Position numbers and translations under genes: made by a program. Shown here in pieces: positions 53,967 to 61,227 of a stretch of 64,000 bases of DNA. Numbering within the stretch: the stretch's first letter is position 1; each line of letters opens with the position of its first letter. The notes under the pieces are model-generated. The model was given only the letters and a program-made list of their open reading frames with translations, made no database searches and was not told the origin of the DNA. Source of the DNA: an uncultured Flavobacteriales bacterium (GTDB lineage Bacteria; Bacteroidota; Bacteroidia; Flavobacteriales_G; Salibacteraceae); the NCBI GenBank assembly GCA_905479105.1, contig CAJQLE010000003.1:434001-498000 (forward strand), in the 5' to 3' direction.

Positions 53967-54726
53967 GCTGTAGCTTTTTCGTAATCCGTTCGACTTCTAT
54001 TGTACCAACCACTGTAGCGAAAACAGCAATGAACCCAGAGGTCATAGGTCCGATAAAAGGAATCAAATTCCATAATGCAAATGGCGCGCCTAAGCTCAAT
54101 GAAGAAAATTTATTCTTCCAAACGAAAAGCCTGCTTTGTCTCACGCTTAGTTGTTTGCGTTCAAGCGCATAGTCTACAAAGTTGTAACCATAGAAATAGG
54201 CATTTACACCAAATAAGATGAATGGTGCGGCTAGGCCAATCACTGGAATAAATCCAATTCCAACACAAAGAATAGCTAGAAGCAGTTGGTAGAATCCATT
54301 CGTCAAGGCAAGTCCCGCTGCACGCGTTAGATCACGTATGAATTGAGCAAAGCTAAAATCTACTATTTCATCACCCAATTCCTGTCCAACGCGCTCACTC
54401 AGCCACGTCAATATTGGTGACATCATTAGCAGAATAATGGACCCTCCAATGAAGGCAAATACGAAATACAAGAGAATTCTCAGGATGATCCAGAGCACCC
54501 AATAGACCACACCATTGATGAAGCCAGCCCATTCAGGCAGCCAAGAAGCATCTTTTAAGAGGTCGTTTAAAAGACTTGAAAATATCTCTGTTGCCCAAGC
54601 GGTTAGGGTAAAACCTCCAAAAAAAACGAGGAGGGTGATGATTAACGGAAACCACAAAAACCACGTTAAACCGTGCTTTTTCAAAAAGCGAAAAGAAGAG
54701 AGGTAAGCCTTAAAGGCGCTAAGCAT
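53956..54726 (-). CDS. EI24/CysZ-family membrane protein
   Basis: A 256-residue polytopic membrane protein of the EI24 family, to which the sulfate permease CysZ belongs. Helices and the conserved blocks MSPILTWLSERVGQELG, FIPVIGLAAPFILFGVNAYFYGYNFVDYALER and LGAPFALWNLIPFIGPM are clear. It sits 2 nt downstream of the Crp/Fnr gene of the sulfur cluster, so sulfate or sulfite movement is an attractive but unproven role. Confidence 0.87.
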   Translation of the reverse strand: MLSAFKAYLSSFRFLKKHGLTWFLWFPLIITLLVFFGGFTLTAWATEIFSSLLNDLLKDASWLPEWAGFINGVVYWVLWIILRILLYFVFAFIGGSIILLMMSPILTWLSERVGQELGDEIVDFSFAQFIRDLTRAAGLALTNGFYQLLLAILCVGIGFIPVIGLAAPFILFGVNAYFYGYNFVDYALERKQLSVRQSRLFVWKNKFSSLSLGAPFALWNLIPFIGPMTSGFIAVFATVVGTIEVERITKKLQHEG

Positions 54727-54728
54727 AA

Positions 54729-55382
54729 CTATACGTTTTCAACTAGTGGAGCCATATCAATTTGATTCCTGTGTAAACTAATCATTCCATTTTGCTCCAT
54801 CTTCTTAAGCAAGCGAGATATTACTTCTCGAGAAGTGTTGAGGTCGTTGGCAATTTCTTGATGGGTCGTTTTAATGATGGTTGTTTCTAACGTTCGTGCT
54901 TGATTGATAAGGTAGAACTCCAATCGTTCATCCATCGCTTTAAAAGCAATCGCATCAACCACAGTGAGCATTTCTTCAAATCGAGATCGATAGGTTTCAA
55001 GTACGAAATAATACCATGATTTATGCTCCAGCATTAAGGCATCCATTTTATCAATGGGAACCATAATAGCCTTACTTGGGGTCATAGCTTTGGCCATTAA
55101 TTCTGAAGTTTTTTGCTGAGACGCGCAAACCATGGATAGGGCACATGCATTTCCAGGTTCGATGTAATAGATGAAAAATTCACCTCCATTTTCACCTTCA
55201 CGATAGAGCTTTACAAGTCCTTCAACAATCAACATTGTGGATTTGAAATACTGTCCAGTGCGCATCAACTCTTCTCCTTCTTCAAAGGTTTTAAGTGTTC
55301 CTAGCTCTGCTAACTTATCGGCTAATTGCTCATCAAAAGCAGGGAATTTCTGTTGGAGAAGTGTCTTAATTTCTAAATCCAT
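54729..55382 (-). CDS. Crp/Fnr family transcriptional regulator
   Basis: A 217-residue regulator with a cyclic-nucleotide-binding-like sensor domain (LRTGQYFKSTMLIVEGLVKLYREGENGGEFFIYYIEPGNACALSM) and a C-terminal helix-turn-helix (QEIANDLNTSREVISRLLKKMEQNG). Cysteines near the sensor domain (C84 and C91 area) are not arranged like an Fnr iron-sulfur motif. It has a perfect -7 element (TATATTTG at 55402-55409). Matching Crp-type dyads lie before three units of the adjacent sulfur cluster, so this is their likely regulator. Confidence 0.9.
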   Translation of the reverse strand: MDLEIKTLLQQKFPAFDEQLADKLAELGTLKTFEEGEELMRTGQYFKSTMLIVEGLVKLYREGENGGEFFIYYIEPGNACALSMVCASQQKTSELMAKAMTPSKAIMVPIDKMDALMLEHKSWYYFVLETYRSRFEEMLTVVDAIAFKAMDERLEFYLINQARTLETTIIKTTHQEIANDLNTSREVISRLLKKMEQNGMISLHRNQIDMAPLVENV

Positions 55383-55401
55383 AAGGTCTTATCTAATCCC
55401 T

Positions 55402-55456
55402 CAAATATAACCTTACTTAATTAGACTTTTAACATGAAATCATGACGGAAATTACT
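55402..55456 (-). promoter_or_regulatory. crp/fnr gene promoter with weak upstream dyad
   Basis: The minus-strand -7 TATATTTG is at 55402-55409, 20 nt before the ATG. A degenerate dyad (CATGAC-N4-ATTACT, 55441-55456) is centred 39.5 bp upstream, one helical turn further than in the three sulfur promoters. Confidence 0.45.
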
Positions 55457-56339
55457 ACTTGCTTTTGCGAAAGCCCTGAAATAATTGACCCCAAAAGCTC
55501 GATGGAATTTTTTCCATTTCTGGGAAACCTAGTCGAATCTCTCCATCATCTTTTGGAATGCTCGCTGTTCTGAATAGATAATCCCAAACGCTTAATGTGA
55601 TGCCAAAATTGATGCCGTACCTTCTGTTTTCAGGCAGATTGTAAGCGTGATGCCAAAGATGCATTACAGGATTATTCAAAATGTATTTCAACGGACCATA
55701 TGTCAAATGAATATTAGCATGATTCAAATGTCCAATGGCTATGGCAATGTAGAATACGATATAAGCTTGATCAGGAGTGAAACCTCCTATGAGCATCACT
55801 GCTATATATTTCATAGGTGTGTAGAACACGTTTTCCATCCAGTGGTAGCGCAGGTGAGCGGCAAAGCCCATTTGCTCTACTGAGTGATGCACTTTGTGAA
55901 ATTGCCACAAGAAATCAAAGCGATGAAGCGTGACATGGGTGAACCATTGAATAAAATCAGTGGCGACAAAGAAAATAAGAAGCTGTAGCCACCAATTTAC
56001 CTCTGAGAGGTCAAAGAGTACAAAACGTGAAAGATCTTCTCCTACAATTTCTTTAAAGAACAACTCTGTAACATTCGAAAATGCCATGAAGATGATGATC
56101 TTAAAGATGTAGAAATTGAAGAACATATAGAACGTATCGAGCCAGAAATCTTTTCGGATAATGGCCTGATTTTTACGCCAAGGAAATGCAATCTCTAGTC
56201 CCCAAATCACAAGTGATAACAGGACAAGCCACCAAAAATAATTGACATACCAAGGATCAACTTGAAATGTGATTTCTCTCCAGGTATAGCCTGCGAAATC
56301 AGAAAACGATCTTAAGAAAACGTCAATGTATTGGTTCAT
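55455..56339 (-). CDS. Sterol desaturase / fatty acid hydroxylase family protein
   Basis: A 294-residue integral membrane di-iron oxygenase of the fatty acid hydroxylase superfamily. The histidine clusters are HVTLHRFDFLWQFHKVHH, HLNHANIHLTYG and HLWHHAYN, arranged between membrane helices as the family requires. It probably hydroxylates or desaturates a lipid. It lies 15 nt after the rhodanese lipoprotein in the thioredoxin operon, an unexpected partner for sulfur genes. Confidence 0.9.
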   Translation of the reverse strand: MNQYIDVFLRSFSDFAGYTWREITFQVDPWYVNYFWWLVLLSLVIWGLEIAFPWRKNQAIIRKDFWLDTFYMFFNFYIFKIIIFMAFSNVTELFFKEIVGEDLSRFVLFDLSEVNWWLQLLIFFVATDFIQWFTHVTLHRFDFLWQFHKVHHSVEQMGFAAHLRYHWMENVFYTPMKYIAVMLIGGFTPDQAYIVFYIAIAIGHLNHANIHLTYGPLKYILNNPVMHLWHHAYNLPENRRYGINFGITLSVWDYLFRTASIPKDDGEIRLGFPEMEKIPSSFWGQLFQGFRKSK

Positions 56340-56354
56340 GAATCTGCTGTGCTT

Positions 56355-56729
56355 TTATTTCCAACCGCTGTAGCCGTGCGTTAAGTTAGCTACGCTTTCA
56401 AACCCTTTTTCTTTCATAATGTTTTGGGCAGTTTTACTTCTACCTCCGGCAGCACAGTAAACCAATACTGGCTTGCTTTTATCCAGTGTTTCCAATTCCT
56501 TTTCGAAATTTGGTTTTGAAATGTCCATCTGAACTGCTCCTTCAATAATTCCTTGAGCTACTTCGCCATCCGTTCTTACATCAATGATTTGAAGATCAGC
56601 ATTACTGCTCATCATTTCTTTCGCTTCTTCGTTGCTAACATTAGAGTAGTTACCGTCTGTTGATTGCTGGTTCTGAGCGCCACATGATAATAGTGTAATG
56701 GCCAAAGTGAGGGATAAAAGGTATTTCAT
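56355..56729 (-). CDS. Rhodanese-domain lipoprotein
   Basis: A 124-residue single-domain rhodanese with a lipobox at C16 (TLLSC) and the active-site cysteine C92 in VYCAAGGRSK. DLQIIDVRTDGEVAQGIIEGAVQMD is the standard rhodanese start. Lipid anchoring places sulfur transfer in the periplasm, facing the outer or inner membrane. It is one base downstream of the 76-residue membrane protein gene. Confidence 0.92.
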   Translation of the reverse strand: MKYLLSLTLAITLLSCGAQNQQSTDGNYSNVSNEEAKEMMSSNADLQIIDVRTDGEVAQGIIEGAVQMDISKPNFEKELETLDKSKPVLVYCAAGGRSKTAQNIMKEKGFESVANLTHGYSGWK

Positions 56730-56730
56730 A

Positions 56731-56961
56731 TTATTTGTTTTTTAGTTTGAGAATTAAAGATAGAATTAATAGCAGCCATGGCGCACCATGCATCAGTGTG
56801 TCGAACCAGTCGATACTTCCCATGCCAACCGCACCTCCGGCAATCCATTTGAGTTTGCCCCAAATATGTGGCTCAGGAAAGAAAGGCGCTAGGCCTAATG
56901 ATAATGAGGCTAATGCCCAAATCTTGGTGTTTGATTCGATGTAGTGAAGAAACTTATTCAT
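56731..56961 (-). CDS. Small two-helix membrane protein of the sulfur cluster
   Basis: A 76-residue protein with membrane segments ALASLSLGLAPFF and PWLLLILSLILKLKNK around a Gly/Trp-rich loop (IWGKLKWIAGGAVGMGSIDWFDTLMHG). It starts on the last base of the thioredoxin stop codon and ends one base before the rhodanese start, so all three are tightly coupled. I do not know its biochemical role; a sulfur-compound channel part or anchor is conceivable. Confidence 0.8.
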   Translation of the reverse strand: MNKFLHYIESNTKIWALASLSLGLAPFFPEPHIWGKLKWIAGGAVGMGSIDWFDTLMHGAPWLLLILSLILKLKNK

Positions 56962-57275
56962 TATTCTATTCCGTCAATTACTTGTTTCAATTGGGCGGCA
57001 CTTAACACTCCCGATTGTCTCCATTTGATTTGGCCGTTTTTGAAAATTATCAAAGTAGGCACGCCTCTAATTTGAAACGTATTGGACGCCATAGGGTTTT
57101 TGTCAACGTCAATTTTAATGACGTGCACATCATCACCTGTCATGGCAGTGAGTTCTTTTAAGATCGGCTGCATCATTTTGCAAGGGCCACACCATTCAGC
57201 AAAAAAATCAACCAGGACTGTCTTTCCCGAGTTTACAATTTCACTAAATGTTTCTCTCTTTTCTATCGTTTCCAT
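56961..57275 (-). CDS. Thioredoxin
   Basis: A 104-residue cytoplasmic thioredoxin with the active site WCGPCK (C29 and C32), the cis-proline loop RGVPTLIIF and the usual Asp-Lys pair (KIDVDKNP). It leads a four-gene unit with the small membrane protein, rhodanese and hydroxylase genes. A Crp-type dyad and a -7-like element lie at 57308-57352. It probably reduces persulfides generated in the same pathway. Confidence 0.93.
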   Translation of the reverse strand: METIEKRETFSEIVNSGKTVLVDFFAEWCGPCKMMQPILKELTAMTGDDVHVIKIDVDKNPMASNTFQIRGVPTLIIFKNGQIKWRQSGVLSAAQLKQVIDGIE

Positions 57276-57307
57276 CAGTTCTGTCTTATTGCTGTTTTTT
57301 GCAAGTT

Positions 57308-57352
57308 CAAAGGAACGAATGTCAATTGGCCAGCGCAGTAACTCTTGTCACA
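57308..57352 (-). promoter_or_regulatory. Candidate Crp/Fnr-activated promoter of the thioredoxin operon
   Basis: The minus-strand -7-like element TTCCTTTG is at 57308-57315. The dyad TGTGAC-AAGA-GTTACT is at 57337-57352, centred 29.5 bp upstream of the -7 edge, identical spacing to the two other units of this cluster. Confidence 0.65.
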
Positions 57353-57362
57353 GAGATTAAAT

Positions 57363-57394
57363 AAAAAAACCGAGGCGATAAACTCGCCTCGGTT
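57363..57394 (-). terminator. Terminator of the MBL-rhodanese gene
   Basis: A perfect 11-bp stem (AACCGAGGCGA and TCGCCTCGGTT) with a 5-nt loop is followed by seven Ts on the minus strand. A second hairpin (CTCCGC/GCGGAG, 57402-57420) lies upstream in the same 3' UTR. Confidence 0.92.
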
Positions 57395-57452
57395 CCAACC
57401 ACTCCGCCTACCAAGCGGAGCCTACACCAATCAAAACTTAAACCACCAGTGG

Positions 57453-58865
57453 TTATAACATGGTTGTTTGCTCATGGAACGCACTTACGGGTGCGTTATC
57501 TAAAACTTTCATTGCATTGAATCCGCCTAACACGTTCGATACATCCTTTACTCCATATTTTTTCATAATAGAAGCTGCTGCTACCGAACGGTATCCGCCA
57601 GCACAATGCACCGTGTATGCTTTGTCTTTATTCAATTGTCCTAAGCTCTTATAGATAAAGTCGAGTGGGAAATTCTCTGCACCTTCTAAATGCTGCGATT
57701 CAAATTCGCTTTGCTTTCTAACATCCAACACTTCTAAACCTTGCGTTTTGTATGTTTCAATGAACTCGCGCGGCTCGTAATTATTGATGTTGTCTAGTGC
57801 GCTGCCATCAGCAACCCAAGCCTCAATGCCGCCTTTCAAGAATCCAACTGGATTGTCATAACCTACACGTGCCATTCTTGTAATCACTTCTTCTTCGCGT
57901 CCTTCATCGGCAATCATCAAAATAGGAGCATCTAAATCTTCGATTAACACACCCATCCAAGGAGCGAAATTGTCGTCAATGCCAATGAATATCGATTGAG
58001 GAATAAATCCAGCTGTAAACTTTGAATAATGGCGCGTATCAATGATGATGGTGCCTTCTTTTTGCATCTCTGCTTTAAAGTCTACAATACTCAGGAAGTT
58101 GAGTCCTTGGCTCATCACATCATCAAAACTGGTGTATCCCATTTTGTTCATTACCGCATTTTTTGGAAAATACTGTGGTGGTGCTACCAAACCAGTTGTT
58201 ACTTCTTTGATGAACTCTTCTTTGGTCATGTCGGCTCTCAGTGCATAATTCGTAGCCTTTTGATTTCCGAGCGTGTCAAACGTTTCTTTGCTCATGTTTT
58301 TACCACATGCGCTTCCTTGTCCGTGCCCAGGATAAACGATTACATCATTCGGCAAAGGCATGATTTTATTGCGAAGTGATTCGAATAGGTGCCCTGCTAA
58401 GTCTTCTTGGGTTAAGTGAGTCTTTACAGCCAAGTCAGGTCGGCCTACGTCACCAATAAAAAGGGTGTCGCCAGAGTAAATACTGTGCGGCTTGTTGTTT
58501 TCGTCCAACACCAAGAAAGTGGAAGATTCCATCGTGTGTCCTGGCGTGTGAAGTACTTTGATTTTAATATTTCCAAGGCTCAACTCTTCACCATCTTCAG
58601 CTATGTAAGCATCGAAATTCGCAACCGCTGTTGGTCCATACACAATTTTGGCTCCGGTCTTCTTCGCTAGGTCCAAATGACCGGAAACAAAATCAGCATG
58701 AAAATGCGTCTCGAGTACATATTTGATTTTGGCTCCGCGTTTTTCTGCCATCGCAATGTAAGGCTCCACTTCTCTTAGTGGATCTACAATAGCTGCTTCG
58801 CCATTTGATTCGATGTAATAGGCCGCTTCGGCTAAACATCCTGTGTAGATCTGTTCTATTTCCAT
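57453..58865 (-). CDS. MBL-fold hydrolase with two rhodanese domains (persulfide dioxygenase-like)
   Basis: A 470-residue fusion. The N-terminal metallo-beta-lactamase fold (residues about 1-240) has ETHFHADFVSGH, that is H54, H56 and D58 with F59 where most MBL enzymes have histidine, plus HTPGHTMESS and YPGHGQGSACGK. This is the pattern of ETHE1/Blh-type persulfide dioxygenases that oxidise glutathione persulfide to sulfite. Two rhodanese domains follow; the first lacks its cysteine (MIADEGREEE), the second has C421 in VHCAGGYRS. Export by the TauE-like neighbour fits sulfite as product. Confidence 0.9.
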   Translation of the reverse strand: MEIEQIYTGCLAEAAYYIESNGEAAIVDPLREVEPYIAMAEKRGAKIKYVLETHFHADFVSGHLDLAKKTGAKIVYGPTAVANFDAYIAEDGEELSLGNIKIKVLHTPGHTMESSTFLVLDENNKPHSIYSGDTLFIGDVGRPDLAVKTHLTQEDLAGHLFESLRNKIMPLPNDVIVYPGHGQGSACGKNMSKETFDTLGNQKATNYALRADMTKEEFIKEVTTGLVAPPQYFPKNAVMNKMGYTSFDDVMSQGLNFLSIVDFKAEMQKEGTIIIDTRHYSKFTAGFIPQSIFIGIDDNFAPWMGVLIEDLDAPILMIADEGREEEVITRMARVGYDNPVGFLKGGIEAWVADGSALDNINNYEPREFIETYKTQGLEVLDVRKQSEFESQHLEGAENFPLDFIYKSLGQLNKDKAYTVHCAGGYRSVAAASIMKKYGVKDVSNVLGGFNAMKVLDNAPVSAFHEQTTML

Positions 58866-58893
58866 TTATTGTTGATTTTTATTTTAACAGCAA

Positions 58894-58938
58894 CAAAGGT
58901 GAACAGAAGCAATGGGGAATACAGTGACTTGTGTTACA
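58894..58938 (-). promoter_or_regulatory. Candidate Crp/Fnr-activated promoter of the MBL-rhodanese gene
   Basis: The minus-strand -7-like element CACCTTTG is at 58894-58901. The dyad AGTGAC-TTGT-GTTACA (plus-strand reading) is at 58923-58938, centred 29.5 bp upstream. Confidence 0.7.
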
Positions 58939-58956
58939 CTGAAAAAATGATATTGG

Positions 58957-59757
58957 TCAGATCAATTCTTTAAGAAGTATAAATGCACCCATCACTAGCA
59001 CAAACCAACCAAAGCCTACTTTCAATTTTTGACCGTCTATTTTGGTAGCCAAGAAGCTTCCGATGAAGATGCCAATAACAGCCATGCCGGTGAAGGCAAG
59101 TAAAAATTGCCAGTCAATAACATAGTTTGACATATCGCCTGTAAATCCGACCAATGATTTCACTGCTATGATGATGAGTGAAGTGCCGATGGCGCGTTTC
59201 ATTTCTAGGCCAGCAAAAAGCACTAAAGCAGGGATGATTAAAAATCCACCGCCAGCGCCTACAAGTCCAGTTAGTGTGCCAACAACCGCGCCTTCAATCA
59301 GCACGATCAGCATCGTTTGCCATGGTTTTATGGATTTGTGTTCTTCCGCAGTTTTCTCTTTTTTCTTTTTGATCATGCCTACCGATGCTACTAGCATAAG
59401 GATGGCAAAAAGCACCATTAAGAACATGCCTTTCGTCATGGTGAATTCAGCAACAGAGAAAATGTTCTCAGGAATCGCAGGCACGATGAATTTTCGAGTG
59501 ACAAAAACGGCTATCAAACTAGGTAGACCAAAAGCCAGTGCGGTTTTATAATCAACCAATCCTTTTCGAGCATAATTGATCACACCAACTAAACTTGATC
59601 CGCCAACAATAAATAGGGAATAGGCAGTCGACATCACGGGTGAAATGCCCAATAAATAAACCAAAATAGGAACGGTTAGTATAGAGCCACCTCCTCCGAT
59701 CAGGCCAAGAGATATGCCTATTATAATGGCAGCTGCGTATCCAAGTATTTCAATCAT
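58957..59757 (-). CDS. Sulfite exporter TauE/SafE family protein
   Basis: A 266-residue polytopic membrane protein. The TauE/SafE repeats are visible as IGISLGLIGGGGSILTVPILVYLLG and its duplicate VGTLTGLVGAGGGFLIIPALVLFAG, with a central IDWQFLLAFTGMAVIGIFIGSFLA. The family exports sulfite or organosulfonates. It stands next to a persulfide-oxidising enzyme and shares its promoter architecture. The ATG lies at the predicted transcription start, so the message may be leaderless. Confidence 0.92.
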   Translation of the reverse strand: MIEILGYAAAIIIGISLGLIGGGGSILTVPILVYLLGISPVMSTAYSLFIVGGSSLVGVINYARKGLVDYKTALAFGLPSLIAVFVTRKFIVPAIPENIFSVAEFTMTKGMFLMVLFAILMLVASVGMIKKKKEKTAEEHKSIKPWQTMLIVLIEGAVVGTLTGLVGAGGGFLIIPALVLFAGLEMKRAIGTSLIIIAVKSLVGFTGDMSNYVIDWQFLLAFTGMAVIGIFIGSFLATKIDGQKLKVGFGWFVLVMGAFILLKELI

Positions 59758-59762
59758 GGGAG

Positions 59763-59807
59763 CAAAGGTGAACTTTCATTTTATATCGAAGTGTGACTTT
59801 GGTTGCA
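59763..59807 (-). promoter_or_regulatory. Candidate Crp/Fnr-activated promoter of the TauE/SafE gene
   Basis: The minus-strand -7-like element CACCTTTG is at 59763-59770. The dyad TGTGAC-TTTG-GTTGCA (plus-strand reading) is at 59792-59807, centred 29.5 bp upstream. It shares the stretch GTGACTT with the MBL promoter. Confidence 0.7.
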
Positions 59808-59836
59808 GTGCGCAGCGGTTGATCATTTTGTTCAGC

Positions 59837-59844
59837 TACCTTTG
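59837..59844 (+). promoter_or_regulatory. -7 promoter element of purB
   Basis: TACCTTTG lies 24 nt before the purB ATG. It is divergent from the TauE/SafE promoter, and the dyad at 59792-59807 lies between the two. Confidence 0.65.
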
Positions 59845-59868
59845 CCGTTCTTTTTAAAATCTTAACGC

Positions 59869-61227
59869 ATGCCAAGAAAGGCTTTGACCTCCGTTTCTCC
59901 AGTTGATGGGCGCTATTCGCGCCATACCGAACCTCTTGTAGATTACTTTTCAGAATATGCCCTTTTTAAATACCGTGTTCGCATTGAAATCGAATACCTG
60001 ATATTACTAGCTTCTGAAGGTTTAAAGAGTGTTTCGCCTCTTACTGATGATGAGAAATACAAATTGCGCGGTCTTTATATGGATTTCACATTGCAAGACG
60101 CAGAGCAAATCAAGACAATTGAGCGAACAACTAACCATGACGTTAAAGCGGTTGAATACTTTGTGAAAGAGCAACTTCAAAAGCTAGGTAGAACGGATTT
60201 GCTCGAATTTGTTCACTTTGGATTGACGAGCCAAGACATTAACAATACGGCTGTTCCACTTTCTATAAAAGAAGCGCAAGTGAATGTGATGCTTCCTAGA
60301 TTGCTTTTGATTCAAGAGAAACTCCGCTGCCTAGCAGAGGAATGGAAAGATATTCCAATGCTGGCAAGAACTCATGGTCAACCGGCTTCTCCAACGATGT
60401 TAGGCAAGGAGTTTTATGTTTTCGTTGAGCGACTGGATCAACAAATGCTGCAAATGCAACACATTCCATTTGCCGCAAAATTTGGTGGTGCAACGGGCAA
60501 TTTAAATGCCCATCACGTGTCTTATGGGAATACAAATTGGGTTGAGTTTGTGAATCGATTTGTGAATGATACGTTAGGCTTGTACCGATCTCAAACGACA
60601 ACTCAAATCGAGCATTACGATCATTTGGCCGCCTTGATGGACAATTGGAAAAGGATCAACACTATTCTTGTTGATTTGAGCCGCGATATTTGGCAATACA
60701 TCTCAATGGATTACTTCAAGCAAAAAATTAAAGTGGGCGAAGTGGGCTCTTCTGCCATGCCGCATAAGGTGAATCCTATTGATTTTGAAAATGCAGAAGG
60801 AAACTTGGGTTTTGCCAATGCCATGTTTGAGCATTTGTCGGCTAAACTTCCAATTTCTAGACTTCAACGAGACTTAACCGATAGTACTGTTTTGAGAAAT
60901 ATTGGAATGCCATTTTCTCACACACTTATTTCATTAGCTTCCATAGAAAAAGGGCTAGATAAGCTCATTTTGAACGAAGATGTGATTCACGCAGAACTTG
61001 ACCGCCATTGGGAAGTATGTGCCGAAGCTATTCAAACTGTATTGCGAAGAGAAGGATACGAGAAGCCTTATGAGGCGCTCAAGGAATTGACGAGAGGCAA
61101 TGCTAAAGTTACTCCTGAATCGTTGTCCGAGTTTATCGACACATTGAATGTAACGGATGAAATAAAGGCTGAACTCAAGCTTATTACTCCGCATAATTAT
61201 ACGGGTGTTTTCAAGATGCCTTCTTAG
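59869..61227 (+). CDS. purB: Adenylosuccinate lyase
   Basis: A 452-residue PurB of the fumarase/aspartase superfamily, acting twice in purine synthesis (SAICAR and adenylosuccinate cleavage). Motifs are SPVDGRYSRHTEPL, HFGLTSQDINNTA, RTHGQPASPTMLGKE and the catalytic flexible loop GSSAMPHKVNPIDFENAEGN. Its stop codon overlaps the GTG start of the ABC exporter by one base (TAGTG). Confidence 0.96.
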   Translation: MPRKALTSVSPVDGRYSRHTEPLVDYFSEYALFKYRVRIEIEYLILLASEGLKSVSPLTDDEKYKLRGLYMDFTLQDAEQIKTIERTTNHDVKAVEYFVKEQLQKLGRTDLLEFVHFGLTSQDINNTAVPLSIKEAQVNVMLPRLLLIQEKLRCLAEEWKDIPMLARTHGQPASPTMLGKEFYVFVERLDQQMLQMQHIPFAAKFGGATGNLNAHHVSYGNTNWVEFVNRFVNDTLGLYRSQTTTQIEHYDHLAALMDNWKRINTILVDLSRDIWQYISMDYFKQKIKVGEVGSSAMPHKVNPIDFENAEGNLGFANAMFEHLSAKLPISRLQRDLTDSTVLRNIGMPFSHTLISLASIEKGLDKLILNEDVIHAELDRHWEVCAEAIQTVLRREGYEKPYEALKELTRGNAKVTPESLSEFIDTLNVTDEIKAELKLITPHNYTGVFKMPS

